This document shows positions 42,717 through 51,906 of a stretch of DNA of 64,000 bases, piece after piece. The notes beneath the pieces were generated by a model. That model did not search any database, was not told the DNA's origin, and saw only the letters and a list, made by a program, of their open reading frames with translations. How positions within the stretch are numbered: position 1 is the stretch's first letter; each line of letters opens with the position of its first letter. The stretch covers positions 1 through 64,000 of the forward strand of contig JANOPQ010000185.1 in the NCBI GenBank assembly GCA_031421935.1, given 5' to 3'. Made by a program: the position numbers and the translations under genes. The DNA comes from JAJTFW01 sp031421935. GTDB lineage: Bacteria > Bacteroidota > Bacteroidia > AKYH767-A > OLB10.

Positions 42717-44552
42717 ATGTGTGGAATTGTTGCCTATATTGGTAAGCAAGATGCTTATCCCATCATCATTAAAGGACTTCAGCGCCTCGAGTATAGAGGG
42801 TATGACAGTGCCGGTGTTGCTTTGTTAAATGGAAGTTTGAATGTATATAAAAAAGCAGGAAAAGTAAGTGATCTTGCTGCTTACGTAAAAGATAAAAATT
42901 TGGCAGGTGTCGTAGGCATGGGGCATACACGTTGGGCTACACATGGTGAGCCAAACGATAGAAATGCGCATCCTCATTTTTCTCAGTCAAAAGATTTTGC
43001 AATCATCCACAATGGAATTATTGAAAACTATGCATCCATAAAAGCAGAATTAATCAAGCAAGGTCATACTTTCGAGAGTGATACTGACACCGAAGTATTG
43101 GTGCATTTGATTGAAGAAATATATGTGAAGGCAGATGTTGCACTCGAAGAGGCAGTACGTTTAGCATTAGGTGAAGTGGTAGGAGCTTATGCCATTGTTA
43201 TTTTATCTAAAAACGATCCTAATAAATTAATTGCTGCCCGTAAAGGTTCTCCAATCGTAGTTGGAATTGGTAAGGATGAATTTTTTGTTGCTTCCGATGC
43301 TACACCCATCGTTGAGTATACTAAAAACGTTGCATATTTAAACGACGGTGAAGTAGCAGTTATCTCCGATGGAAAACTAACTGTGAAAACCATCGGTAAT
43401 GAAATTAAAATTCCGTTTGTTCAAGAATTGGAAATGAAACTCGAGGCACTGGAAAAAGGTGGCTACGAACATTTCATGTTGAAGGAAATTTATGAGCAAC
43501 CACGCTCCATTGCTGATAGTATGCGCGGTCGATTTGATAGTCGCAATGGCACATTGAAGTTAGGTGGCTTACGTGAATTCGAGACGAAAATTGTAAATGC
43601 GAAACGAATTATTATTATTGCTTGTGGTACATCATGGCATGCCGGAATGGTTGCTGAATATTTGATTGAAGATTTAGCGCGGATACCTGTGGAGGTTGAG
43701 TATGCTTCCGAATTTCGTTACCGCAACCCCGTTATATACGAAGATGATGTGGTCATTGCGATTTCACAGAGTGGAGAGACTGCCGATACTTTAGCAGCAA
43801 TCGAAATGGCAAAGTCGAAGGGCGCAACTATTTTTGGAGTATGTAATGTCGTAGGATCAAGTATTCCACGCGCAACACATGCGGGTTCTTATACACATGC
43901 GGGACCTGAAATTGGAGTGGCTTCTACCAAAGCATTTACAGCGCAAGTAACGGTGCTCACTTTATTAGCATTACAAATTGCACACAAACGTGGATCCATT
44001 GCTGAATCACGCTTCCGTCAAATATTAAATGAGCTTGAAGCCATTCCACAGAAAGTAGAAAAAGCTTTGCAGTCGAATGATAAAATTTTAGCCATCGCTC
44101 AAGAGTATAAAAACGCTAGAAATTTCTTATACTTAGGTAGAGGATATGGATTTCCAGTAGCATTAGAAGGCGCTTTGAAGTTGAAAGAGATTTCATACAT
44201 CCATGCTGAAGGTTATCCTGCTGCAGAGATGAAGCATGGTCCCATTGCTTTGATAGATGCAGAAATGCCTGTCGTAGTGATTGCAACCAAGCACGGATCT
44301 TATGAGAAGGTGGTGAGCAATATTCAGGAAGTGAGAGCACGTAAAGGAAAAATTATTGCCATCGTAACAGAGGGGGATACACAAGTGAAGGAACTTGCCG
44401 ATTACGTTATAGAAATTCCAGAGACGGATGAGATTTTAGTTCCTTTAGTGAGCGTTGTTCCATTACAACTCTTAGCATATCATATTGCGGTATTGCGTGG
44501 ATGTAATGTAGATCAGCCACGAAATTTGGCGAAGAGTGTAACAGTGGAGTAA
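42717..44552 (+). CDS. glmS: Glutamine-fructose-6-phosphate aminotransferase (isomerizing)
   Basis: A 611-residue enzyme making glucosamine-6-phosphate for peptidoglycan and surface glycans. The N-terminal glutaminase starts MCGIVAYIGK with nucleophile Cys2 exposed by Met removal, followed by RLEYRGYDSAG and GHTRWATHGEP. Two SIS domains follow (CGTSWHAG near residue 304, SQSGETADT near 349), and the C-terminus LRGCNVDQPRNLAKSVTVE is the canonical end. It begins three bases after the DUF4270 stop, so it is the third gene of the operon. Confidence 0.97.
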   Translation: MCGIVAYIGKQDAYPIIIKGLQRLEYRGYDSAGVALLNGSLNVYKKAGKVSDLAAYVKDKNLAGVVGMGHTRWATHGEPNDRNAHPHFSQSKDFAIIHNGIIENYASIKAELIKQGHTFESDTDTEVLVHLIEEIYVKADVALEEAVRLALGEVVGAYAIVILSKNDPNKLIAARKGSPIVVGIGKDEFFVASDATPIVEYTKNVAYLNDGEVAVISDGKLTVKTIGNEIKIPFVQELEMKLEALEKGGYEHFMLKEIYEQPRSIADSMRGRFDSRNGTLKLGGLREFETKIVNAKRIIIIACGTSWHAGMVAEYLIEDLARIPVEVEYASEFRYRNPVIYEDDVVIAISQSGETADTLAAIEMAKSKGATIFGVCNVVGSSIPRATHAGSYTHAGPEIGVASTKAFTAQVTVLTLLALQIAHKRGSIAESRFRQILNELEAIPQKVEKALQSNDKILAIAQEYKNARNFLYLGRGYGFPVALEGALKLKEISYIHAEGYPAAEMKHGPIALIDAEMPVVVIATKHGSYEKVVSNIQEVRARKGKIIAIVTEGDTQVKELADYVIEIPETDEILVPLVSVVPLQLLAYHIAVLRGCNVDQPRNLAKSVTVE

Positions 44553-44577
44553 AAGTGTTGTTTGACTATAGAGATTT

Positions 44578-45234
44578 ATGAAAAAAATACTTGCTTACTC
44601 TGGTGATCAAGATTCATTAGGAAATTCATTTCGGATAAAACGTTTTAAGTTTCTTGCGGCTAAATTGGAAAAATTTTCAAAGCCTATTTCCATTCTAGAC
44701 GTTGGCGGAACCGTGAAATATTGGGAGGCTAGAGGGTTTCAAAATAATAATGATTATAAGATAACCATCATTAATATTGAACCTTCTGATTCACCTTATT
44801 CGAATATCGAAGTGTTTAAGGGCGATGCTACCAACCTTTCTAATTTTCAGGATAAATCTTTCGACCTATCGTTTAGTAATTCAGTAATCGAACATTTAAC
44901 ACATGTAGAGAAACAAGTGATGATGGCTAATGAAATAGTCCGATTAGGTAAGTATTATTTTGTTCAAACTCCGAATCGTTATTTTCCTATTGAACCACAT
45001 TTCCTTTTTCCATTTTTTCAGTTTCTTCCTTACTCAGTAAAGTATTTTATTCTCACCAAAACAAAATTGAGTAGAGGCCGTAAACGTACGCCAGAAAGAG
45101 CAGCAACCTATATCAAGGAAATTCGATTGCTTACTACATCCGAAATGTTGAAGTTATTTCCTGGTTGTAAAGTGTACTTTGAAAAAGTAGCAGGGTTGGT
45201 TAAATCAATTACTGTACATAATTTGCCAGATTAA
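44578..45234 (+). CDS. Class I SAM-dependent methyltransferase
   Basis: A 218-residue protein with the Rossmann-like methyltransferase core: motif I ILDVGGTVKYWE near residues 39-50, the acidic loop NIEPSDSP, the GDATNL segment, and SFDLSFSNSVIEHL near 98-111, as in the Methyltransf_11 group. VQTPNRYFPIEPHF near 130 is typical of enzymes modifying sugars or lipids. It lies 25 bases after glmS and just before the minus-strand polysaccharide genes, with which it converges, so it could belong functionally to that locus. Confidence 0.82.
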   Translation: MKKILAYSGDQDSLGNSFRIKRFKFLAAKLEKFSKPISILDVGGTVKYWEARGFQNNNDYKITIINIEPSDSPYSNIEVFKGDATNLSNFQDKSFDLSFSNSVIEHLTHVEKQVMMANEIVRLGKYYFVQTPNRYFPIEPHFLFPFFQFLPYSVKYFILTKTKLSRGRKRTPERAATYIKEIRLLTTSEMLKLFPGCKVYFEKVAGLVKSITVHNLPD

Positions 45235-45249
45235 ATACATCCCTAAAAT

Positions 45250-46422
45250 TTAGTGTAATAAATCCGAAAATTGTTTGCCGATAGTAATCGGGTTAAATCT
45301 GTTTTCAATACTTTTCAATGCGGCAGCACTAAGTGTGTGGCTTAGATTTGGGTTATTGATGAGCAAACTTATTTTTTGTGCAAGCTCCTGTGTATTTTCC
45401 GACTGAAAGAGAAGTCCATTTTCTTCCGATGTAATTATTTCGGCGTTTGGGGATAGGTCAGAGGCAATAATCGTTTTTGGAAAGCTCATCGCCATCAATA
45501 AGACGCCACTTTGGTAAATGCGCGTATATGGCAAAATTACTGCATGGGAAATTGAAAATAAGTAATCGCGCTCTTCATCGGTGATATGTCGAATGATAGG
45601 GATTACTCGGTCTTTTATATTGAGTACTGTAATGATTTCTTCATAGCGTTCCCAATTTTCGTCACGTACTCTTCCTGCAATGATAACTTTGAATTTTGAA
45701 GAAGTTTGGGTGATTGCTTCCAATAAAATATCTAATCCTTTCACCTTTTTAATTTGTCCAAAAAACAAGAAAATCGGTGTTTTTTCTTTCAAACAAATTT
45801 GTATAGCGGGATGAAGTTGTAATGGAAGTTCGCTATTCGTTTTCAATTTCTCCAATGCCTCTGGTGCATCATGATACGTACTAAATAAATGACGGAAGTG
45901 CACGTGCGGAATAACATGCGTCGATTTTTCCAAGGTAGGAGGTAATGATTTTAGTAACTCCTTTTTGCAAAAATCATTATGTACGATGCGCATATGTGGT
46001 AATTTTCCAATCACGGTCTTTCTCACGAAGGGCAAGGTAATCGTATCTAAACTTTCGATATCATGTACGATAGCGCAGAGTTGAAAACCCATCAGGCGCG
46101 TGATACCAAACGTTACTAAGTCAAATATTCCTGCTCTGAAAACGTGAACAATAATCCAATCGCATTGATTTTCTTTACACTTACGAAGAGCTTTAATAAA
46201 TCCAAAAAAATTACTTGAGATGGCTTTTATTTTGGATACCCCAGTATTTAAAAAAACATGGTTTATATTTACGACATGAGCAGATAGCGTGAAGTTGGAA
46301 TATAAATCAACACGACAAGTATCACTTTGTATTCCTGAAAGCAATAATAAATCATAATGATCCATACCAGCTTTTATGCCAACGGGATCGATAAGTGCTA
46401 TGCGTTTCCTTTTTTTCTCCAC
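45250..46422 (-). CDS. Glycosyltransferase, GT4-like
   Basis: A 390-residue GT-B fold enzyme. The N-terminal half holds the acceptor domain (VHDIESLD near 140); the C-terminal donor domain starts at IFLFFGQIKKVKGLDILLEA (about 218) and includes KVIIAGRV, VIPIIRHITDEERDYLF and the E-rich site region PNAEIITSEENGLLF, matching GT4 retaining transferases, although the usual EPFGxxxxE acidic pair is replaced by YQSGVLLMAMSFPKTIIASD. It would add a sugar to a lipid-linked or growing glycan. It is the last gene of the minus-strand polysaccharide unit and the only recognisable transferase in it. Confidence 0.8.
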   Translation of the reverse strand: MEKKRKRIALIDPVGIKAGMDHYDLLLLSGIQSDTCRVDLYSNFTLSAHVVNINHVFLNTGVSKIKAISSNFFGFIKALRKCKENQCDWIIVHVFRAGIFDLVTFGITRLMGFQLCAIVHDIESLDTITLPFVRKTVIGKLPHMRIVHNDFCKKELLKSLPPTLEKSTHVIPHVHFRHLFSTYHDAPEALEKLKTNSELPLQLHPAIQICLKEKTPIFLFFGQIKKVKGLDILLEAITQTSSKFKVIIAGRVRDENWERYEEIITVLNIKDRVIPIIRHITDEERDYLFSISHAVILPYTRIYQSGVLLMAMSFPKTIIASDLSPNAEIITSEENGLLFQSENTQELAQKISLLINNPNLSHTLSAAALKSIENRFNPITIGKQFSDLLH

Positions 46423-46476
46423 TATTAAAATTAAATCAAGTAACCAATTTCGAAATCTTCAATCTATTGTGTCAAC

Positions 46477-47664
46477 TTAATTTTTATTTAATTTGAAATA
46501 ATTGACCATCATTTTCCATCCTTCTGTTTCTTTTCCTACATATTCAATTTTCCATTCTTTGGAATCTCCTTTTTTGTTTACTACATCATAATAGGGATCC
46601 CAGAAATCGGTGTCACATTGAAACCCATACATGGCCCATGCCCATTTGTTTTCATCTATGATGTCAACAACATCTTTCAGCCAAACGTTTCCTCCATCCG
46701 ACCATTTGATACTTTGAAATTCTCCTACAAAAATAAGATTTCCTGTCTTCGCTTCAAATGCTTTTAGCTTGGCAAGTTTTTCTCTAAGTACTTTTTTATC
46801 CCAAAAAACTTGATCTACAAATCCAGGATATTTTAAACCGCGTGGTCGTTTTTTTACACCTTGATGTGTAAAGGGATCAGGAAGATACATGTGTACTCCG
46901 TAGATTAATTTTTTGTCCTTAATGTCATACCCATCAAACTTATTGTAGTTGTTTGGTTTGCCCCATGGACCAGGTGTTAAAAGGAAGTAGCGTTGTGTAT
47001 CGTATTTTCTTATGGTTAACAAAATCCTTTTGTAAAAGTCCTCAATATTATCAGGACTTTTCATTCTTCCAAGGGATTCAACAGCGGGTTCCCCAATTAC
47101 TTCGTACGCGGTGAGTTCAGTCCCTCTGTCTTGATATCTTTTTACAATGATATCTACCAAATTAATGGCACTATCTACTAAGCTTTTATTTTGCCAGAAA
47201 TCAGGATGCTTATCATCAATATCTGAATTTGGATCAAGATTAAGATTGTTAAATGCAATCATGCAAGTAATACCCTGACTCTTTGCAACATCCAAAATAC
47301 TATCTGTCCAATTCAATTCTTTGTAAAACGCAAGCGTTGGATTGATTTTCTCCCGCTTAGCCCTTTTATCTCCTTTGATGAAAATTCTAACAAAATTTAC
47401 ATGTATAGATTTTAGATAAACAAGATCTTCAGGCTTTGTTTTTTTAGACTCGACTGAAACGCCTCTCCATGGCCAGTTAATCGGTAAATCTTTTTGTTGA
47501 GTTTCAACTTCTAGAACGTTGGGTGGTGAGCCCTGATCTGAGTCGACAGATACTTTATTGTCTGATAGGATGGGAACCTCGCTGTTGGTTTTCTTTGCTT
47601 CTTGATTGCATGAATTTTGCATGTTTAGAACACATAGACTTAAAAGAAGAATTACTTTAATCAT
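46477..47664 (-). CDS. Lipoprotein glycoside hydrolase, GH5-like
   Basis: A 395-residue lipoprotein (signal ending MQNSC) with a (beta/alpha)8 cellulase-like domain. RGVSVESKK opens the barrel, YEVIGEPAVES gives a candidate acid/base Glu near 191 (the usual NEP is changed to GEP), YGVHMYLP is the H/Y motif and FVGEFQSIKW holds the probable nucleophile Glu near 314; WAWAMYGF is the end-of-barrel Trp motif. It may trim the polymer made by the locus. It is the second-to-last gene, 150 bases after the polymerase gene. Confidence 0.82.
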   Translation of the reverse strand: MIKVILLLSLCVLNMQNSCNQEAKKTNSEVPILSDNKVSVDSDQGSPPNVLEVETQQKDLPINWPWRGVSVESKKTKPEDLVYLKSIHVNFVRIFIKGDKRAKREKINPTLAFYKELNWTDSILDVAKSQGITCMIAFNNLNLDPNSDIDDKHPDFWQNKSLVDSAINLVDIIVKRYQDRGTELTAYEVIGEPAVESLGRMKSPDNIEDFYKRILLTIRKYDTQRYFLLTPGPWGKPNNYNKFDGYDIKDKKLIYGVHMYLPDPFTHQGVKKRPRGLKYPGFVDQVFWDKKVLREKLAKLKAFEAKTGNLIFVGEFQSIKWSDGGNVWLKDVVDIIDENKWAWAMYGFQCDTDFWDPYYDVVNKKGDSKEWKIEYVGKETEGWKMMVNYFKLNKN

Positions 47665-47814
47665 AATAGTGGTTTTAAATTTAAATTAAAATTAAAATAG
47701 AAGTAAATTATACTTCTAGTATTGTAAAGTTACTAAATTATTTCATTGAAAGTATGATTTAATCTCTATTTTAAATTGAATTCTAGCTAAAAGGTGGACT
47801 GAAAAGTACTTATT

Positions 47815-49092
47815 CTATTTTGAAGACACTATTTCGTTTCGAAAAGGGTATACATAAAATCTATAATAGTAAATGACCCCAATAAAGAATGCGGGTGTTC
47901 CAATAAACTTAATGTTATTCGCTGCACTTTGCATGTCAAGGAAAATAAATAGGAGGGTGTAGATACAAGTTAATATAAAGGAGTCGTTAATTTTTTTCAT
48001 CTGTAAAACCCATATAAAACAGGCAATATAAGGGATGTAATAAAAGAGTGTCCCAATAACACCAAATACATAAAGGTTGCCAAGTATTCCGATATCTGCA
48101 GGGTAAAAATAACGATGAAATTGTAAATATCCACCATTCCACTGCGAGCTAAGAAAGCCATTTCCTAGCCAAGGATGTTCACTAATCCCTTTTAATGCTA
48201 CCTCAGCTTCATAATACCTGATATTTGTCGAATACTCGGTGGTTTGGTCTCCAGTGAAAATCGTAAACGCATTTCCAAATAGTTCTGAATAATGCTCAAT
48301 GAATTCTGGAGCGAATAATTGTAGAAGCACAAGCACTGAACTAATAAATAAAATACCGATTATTGAGTATAAAAATATTTTAGTGACTTTTAGATATTTA
48401 AAATAAAAAAGAAGTAATACGAAGACAAGAATTAAAATTTGTGATCGGTCTTGTCCATAAATCAGGAAGAAGGTAAAGGACAAAAGTACCGTTATTAAAT
48501 GTCTTGATTTGTTATCTTTTAAGAAGGTAATAGCAGCATAAATCAAAAGGCCAGCAGTGGCTCCATTAGGAAATTCGTAAATCCACCCTTTGTAACCGGT
48601 TAGTTTTACGAACTCTGTTCCAGAAAAGATAGAGGGATCTACAAAAACGTAAAAAAAGTACATAATGAAAAGTATAATGTACATTGAATATACAAAGTAT
48701 TTTTCCAATTGATCTAAATTTATCCAGTTTCGTTTTAGTGAAACTACTACGCCAATTGCACCTAATATATAGTAGTGATATCGTTGTGAAAGCAATCCAT
48801 AAGTGTAGGGCTGATTAAAAACAAGTTGTGCTTGTGCAGCATTGATAAAAGGATAAATCAACAGGGCAATCAGTATCATAAACAAAAGATTGAGCTTCCC
48901 ATTCATAAGCTGTCTAGTGGTATCATATAAAAAGATAGTCACCAATATCAACAGAAACAGTATGGACAGAAATTCATTGACTATGCCCATTGGTATTCTT
49001 GAAATCACTCTAAAGCAAACCATAAAATACAAGAAAGAAAAAAATATCAGCAATATTTTTTTGGTGAGGGATATTATTTTAGGGACAATCAT
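47815..49092 (-). CDS. Wzy-like polysaccharide polymerase / O-antigen ligase family
   Basis: A 425-residue protein with 10-12 hydrophobic segments and a large polar loop (about 255-320) containing YSTNIRYYEAEVALKGISEH and HPWLGNGFLSSQWN. The RYYEAEVALKGI...P.LGNGF pattern is that of the Wzy_C/O-antigen ligase superfamily. It would polymerise repeat units on the periplasmic face. It begins ten bases after the last sulfotransferase gene, so it is co-transcribed and probably acts on the sulfated glycan or on its precursor. Confidence 0.8.
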   Translation of the reverse strand: MIVPKIISLTKKILLIFFSFLYFMVCFRVISRIPMGIVNEFLSILFLLILVTIFLYDTTRQLMNGKLNLLFMILIALLIYPFINAAQAQLVFNQPYTYGLLSQRYHYYILGAIGVVVSLKRNWINLDQLEKYFVYSMYIILFIMYFFYVFVDPSIFSGTEFVKLTGYKGWIYEFPNGATAGLLIYAAITFLKDNKSRHLITVLLSFTFFLIYGQDRSQILILVFVLLLFYFKYLKVTKIFLYSIIGILFISSVLVLLQLFAPEFIEHYSELFGNAFTIFTGDQTTEYSTNIRYYEAEVALKGISEHPWLGNGFLSSQWNGGYLQFHRYFYPADIGILGNLYVFGVIGTLFYYIPYIACFIWVLQMKKINDSFILTCIYTLLFIFLDMQSAANNIKFIGTPAFFIGVIYYYRFYVYPFRNEIVSSK

Positions 49093-49102
49093 TTAAAGCA
49101 AT

Positions 49103-49981
49103 TTATTTGCACCAATGTGAAAGGTTGGCACCAGTGATTTTTTCTATCTCTTGAATTTCTGGTTTGTATAAATCATTAAGAAATTCTTTGGTAGAACGGG
49201 TCATCGTCGGAAGATTGTTTTTGGAAAACAATTTTGATTTTAGTTGACCCCTTTTTTTTTGATCTAAGAAAAGGGAAACAAACTTTCGAAATTGTTCCTG
49301 TTTGTAGAGCCATCTCACTAAGGGTGATTTTGCGCTAGTTGTTACATTTCTTTGCTCTAAATTCCCTGTTGAACTTGTATGGTTTATACCAAGAAATTGA
49401 GAGAGTCTTTTTAATTCTTTATCCGGATTCGCAATTAAATGGTCATGAATGAATATTAATAGTTGATCTTTTGGAAAGACTGATAGGAATCTTTTAATTT
49501 GTTCAGGATAATGACTAAGTCGAATATATTGTTGATAGTATAGTTTCAGCTTCTCATCTTTTTCTCCTTCAAAAACAATTTTGTCAAATGGTACTGTGAC
49601 CAAATTTAAACTGTAATCCATGAGGTAGTGAGAGAAAGCTCTCTGCACAGGATCACGTAATGAAATTATAATTTTCGACTTTGGGTTAAATTGATGTATT
49701 TTTTCTGCAACCCCAGGATAAAATAAATAGGAAACACTACATTCTCCAGCAATTAAATTACCTTCCTTTGCTTGGAAAAGCTGAAGATATTCATCTTGTG
49801 TTGTTACGTTTTTCTTTTTATAATATAATGCTTGTGCTTCAATTTGTTCTTTAGAGAAATAATTAGGCTCTTTATCTGAACTCATACATACCTGAGGATG
49901 ATTGGATAGATAGGCATATAATGCAGTAGTGCCAGCTTTAGGCGAACCTATAATAAAGAAATCAGGTTTGATCTGTTTCAT
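49103..49981 (-). CDS. PAPS-dependent sulfotransferase, copy 1
   Basis: A 292-residue cytosolic-type sulfotransferase. The 5'-phosphosulfate loop is IGSPKAGTTALYAYL at residues 11-25, and the 3'-phosphate motif IIISLRDPVQRAFSHYL is near 99-115; QCxEP-like KEPNYFS follows the first loop. It transfers sulfate from PAPS to a sugar hydroxyl. It is the last of four adjacent sulfotransferases, eight bases after copy 2. The four share layout but only the two motifs closely, so they likely act on different positions or sugars. Confidence 0.88.
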   Translation of the reverse strand: MKQIKPDFFIIGSPKAGTTALYAYLSNHPQVCMSSDKEPNYFSKEQIEAQALYYKKKNVTTQDEYLQLFQAKEGNLIAGECSVSYLFYPGVAEKIHQFNPKSKIIISLRDPVQRAFSHYLMDYSLNLVTVPFDKIVFEGEKDEKLKLYYQQYIRLSHYPEQIKRFLSVFPKDQLLIFIHDHLIANPDKELKRLSQFLGINHTSSTGNLEQRNVTTSAKSPLVRWLYKQEQFRKFVSLFLDQKKRGQLKSKLFSKNNLPTMTRSTKEFLNDLYKPEIQEIEKITGANLSHWCK

Positions 49982-49989
49982 ACATAAAC

Positions 49990-50961
49990 TTACTTAATAA
50001 CTAACCAATGCGAAAGATCGCGGTCTAGTTCTTTACTTAATGCTTCAATTTCATTCGCAAAAATCGAATTTAACCATTTTCGGTCTTCTATGTTCATTTT
50101 TTCTTGACCATCCTTCTTGAAGAATAAAGCCTTTACCCTAGGTTGTATGGAATTAGGAAGAACTCGAAATATTTTTCTCTTCAATCCTATTTGTGTTAGA
50201 AAGTGTATAAATTTAATGTTCTTTGGAACTTTGGCTTCATTGTGTTTTTCTTTAAAGTTGATATTTATTTCTGAATCTAAATTCAGAAACTCGAACACGT
50301 CTTTTATTACTTTTGGTGTGTTTGCTTTTAAATCATCTAAGAGAAGTATCTTAAACTGATCTGGACCAAAATTTCTTTTGAAGCGTTTAATCTGTTCGTT
50401 ATACATTCCCAATTCAATATATAAATGTGATTTGCCCCATCCCTTATTCGGTTTCAAAATATCTTGCTCTAGTTCTTTTTTGAAAGGCAAAACAGCACGA
50501 CCATCTCGTATGTTTGCTAAATAGTGAGAGTAAGCTCTATCAACTGGATTTCGAAGTATAGCGATCAATTTTACCTCAGGTAATGTTGATTTAATATTTT
50601 CGGACGCTACTTTACTATAAAGATATGAGTTGCTTATCTCTCCAATTCGCTTCTTTCCTTCAGCAAATTTAAATAATAGTTTGTAATCTTCTTCTAACTG
50701 TACATAGGCTCCCCATTGATCCTCTTTCATATCGCCACGCACATATTTCGATACGTTTAGATTTTTCATTTTTTCGTGGTGTTTATATTCCGGACTAAAC
50801 TCTTCTGGATGGATATCATTGGAAAAATAATTCGGTTCCTTAATTGGACTCATATACACATCTTTGTGCTGTTTCAGATAATGATAAAGGGAAGTAGTCC
50901 CACATTTCGCAGCTCCAACCACCAAAAAATTGGGTAGTATATTTGTATTTATTTCAACCAT
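49990..50961 (-). CDS. PAPS-dependent sulfotransferase, copy 2
   Basis: A 323-residue member. VVGAAKCGTTSLYHYL (residues 13-28) is the 5'-phosphosulfate loop and KLIAILRNPVDRAYSHYL (about 133-150) the 3'-phosphate site; PNYFSNDIHPEEF is the segment after the first loop. Closest in style to copy 3, with which it shares YLxQHxxxYMxPIKEPNxFS, so these two probably arose by duplication within the locus. Its start overlaps the stop of copy 3 by 13 bases. Confidence 0.9.
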   Translation of the reverse strand: MVEINTNILPNFLVVGAAKCGTTSLYHYLKQHKDVYMSPIKEPNYFSNDIHPEEFSPEYKHHEKMKNLNVSKYVRGDMKEDQWGAYVQLEEDYKLLFKFAEGKKRIGEISNSYLYSKVASENIKSTLPEVKLIAILRNPVDRAYSHYLANIRDGRAVLPFKKELEQDILKPNKGWGKSHLYIELGMYNEQIKRFKRNFGPDQFKILLLDDLKANTPKVIKDVFEFLNLDSEININFKEKHNEAKVPKNIKFIHFLTQIGLKRKIFRVLPNSIQPRVKALFFKKDGQEKMNIEDRKWLNSIFANEIEALSKELDRDLSHWLVIK

Positions 50962-51902
50962 TCGCTTAGATCTCTATTTATTAATTTTGATAATTGTAAG
51001 ACATCTTCCTTCAATAGAATTTTTATTTCTTGAAGAACTTCTTCGTCTTTTTTATTGATTTCCGATTTTTTATAAAGGATTTTTAAGATGTTTTTTTTCA
51101 ACTTAGTATGTTCCAACAAATTTCTTGCTTTAATTCTAATAAAATCTGATTTTAAAAGAAGTGAAGTTAACTTGTTTGAGGGTACAACAGATTCGTTTTT
51201 AAATTCAGGTTCGTTCGGAACAAAGTCATCTTTTACATGTAGAAATTGGAATAAAGTCTTTATTGTCTCCTCTTTATTTTTGTATAGATCTTTTTGAAGT
51301 AATACCAGAACATTTTCTTTTGGAAAAACATCAAGATATCTTTTTACTTGCAAGTAATATTGACCAAGCTCTAAGTAGAGAGAGCTGCTTCCCCAACCTT
51401 TAGGATCAGCTATTTTGTCTTTTTCTAGGGCTTCACTAAAAGAGTCTTGGGTAAACCCAAGTTTAAGATCCATCTTATAGTGTGAATAAGCCCTGCTTGA
51501 AGGTTCACGTAGAATGATAATTATTTTTGCTTTCTGGTTAAACTCGAAAATAGCTTTAGCTGCAACTTCTGAGTAGAGGTAGGAGGGACTTGCTTCACCT
51601 TTAATTTGTCTGGGACCTGCAGGTGTAAACAGCTGAAGATATTGATGCAAATCCCTAATGTATGCCCGGTGAATAGTGCGCTTCATTCCATTTTTGAAAA
51701 ACTGATCAATATTTTCGGCCTTTATTCTGTTTTTAACACTTTGTCTTAAATTTTCTAAATTGATATCCGTGGAAAAAAAATTAGGTTCTTTAATGGGTGC
51801 CATATAAATTTCAGGATGCTGATTCAAATAATGAAAAAGCGAGGTGGTTCCTGACTTAGCAGCCCCTACAATGAAAAAATTCGGTTGGTTAGTTTCAATC
51901 AT
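50949..51902 (-). CDS. PAPS-dependent sulfotransferase, copy 3
   Basis: A 317-residue member with VGAAKSGTTSLFHYL (residues 12-26) and KIIIILREPSSRAYSHYKM (about 125-143). PIKEPNFFSTDINLENL matches copy 2. The C-terminal tail is Lys/Glu-rich and ends ...RDLSEWLK, like copies 2 and 4, a shared C-terminal mark. It lies four bases after copy 4. Confidence 0.9.
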   Translation of the reverse strand: MIETNQPNFFIVGAAKSGTTSLFHYLNQHPEIYMAPIKEPNFFSTDINLENLRQSVKNRIKAENIDQFFKNGMKRTIHRAYIRDLHQYLQLFTPAGPRQIKGEASPSYLYSEVAAKAIFEFNQKAKIIIILREPSSRAYSHYKMDLKLGFTQDSFSEALEKDKIADPKGWGSSSLYLELGQYYLQVKRYLDVFPKENVLVLLQKDLYKNKEETIKTLFQFLHVKDDFVPNEPEFKNESVVPSNKLTSLLLKSDFIRIKARNLLEHTKLKKNILKILYKKSEINKKDEEVLQEIKILLKEDVLQLSKLINRDLSEWLK

Positions 51903-51906
51903 ATCT

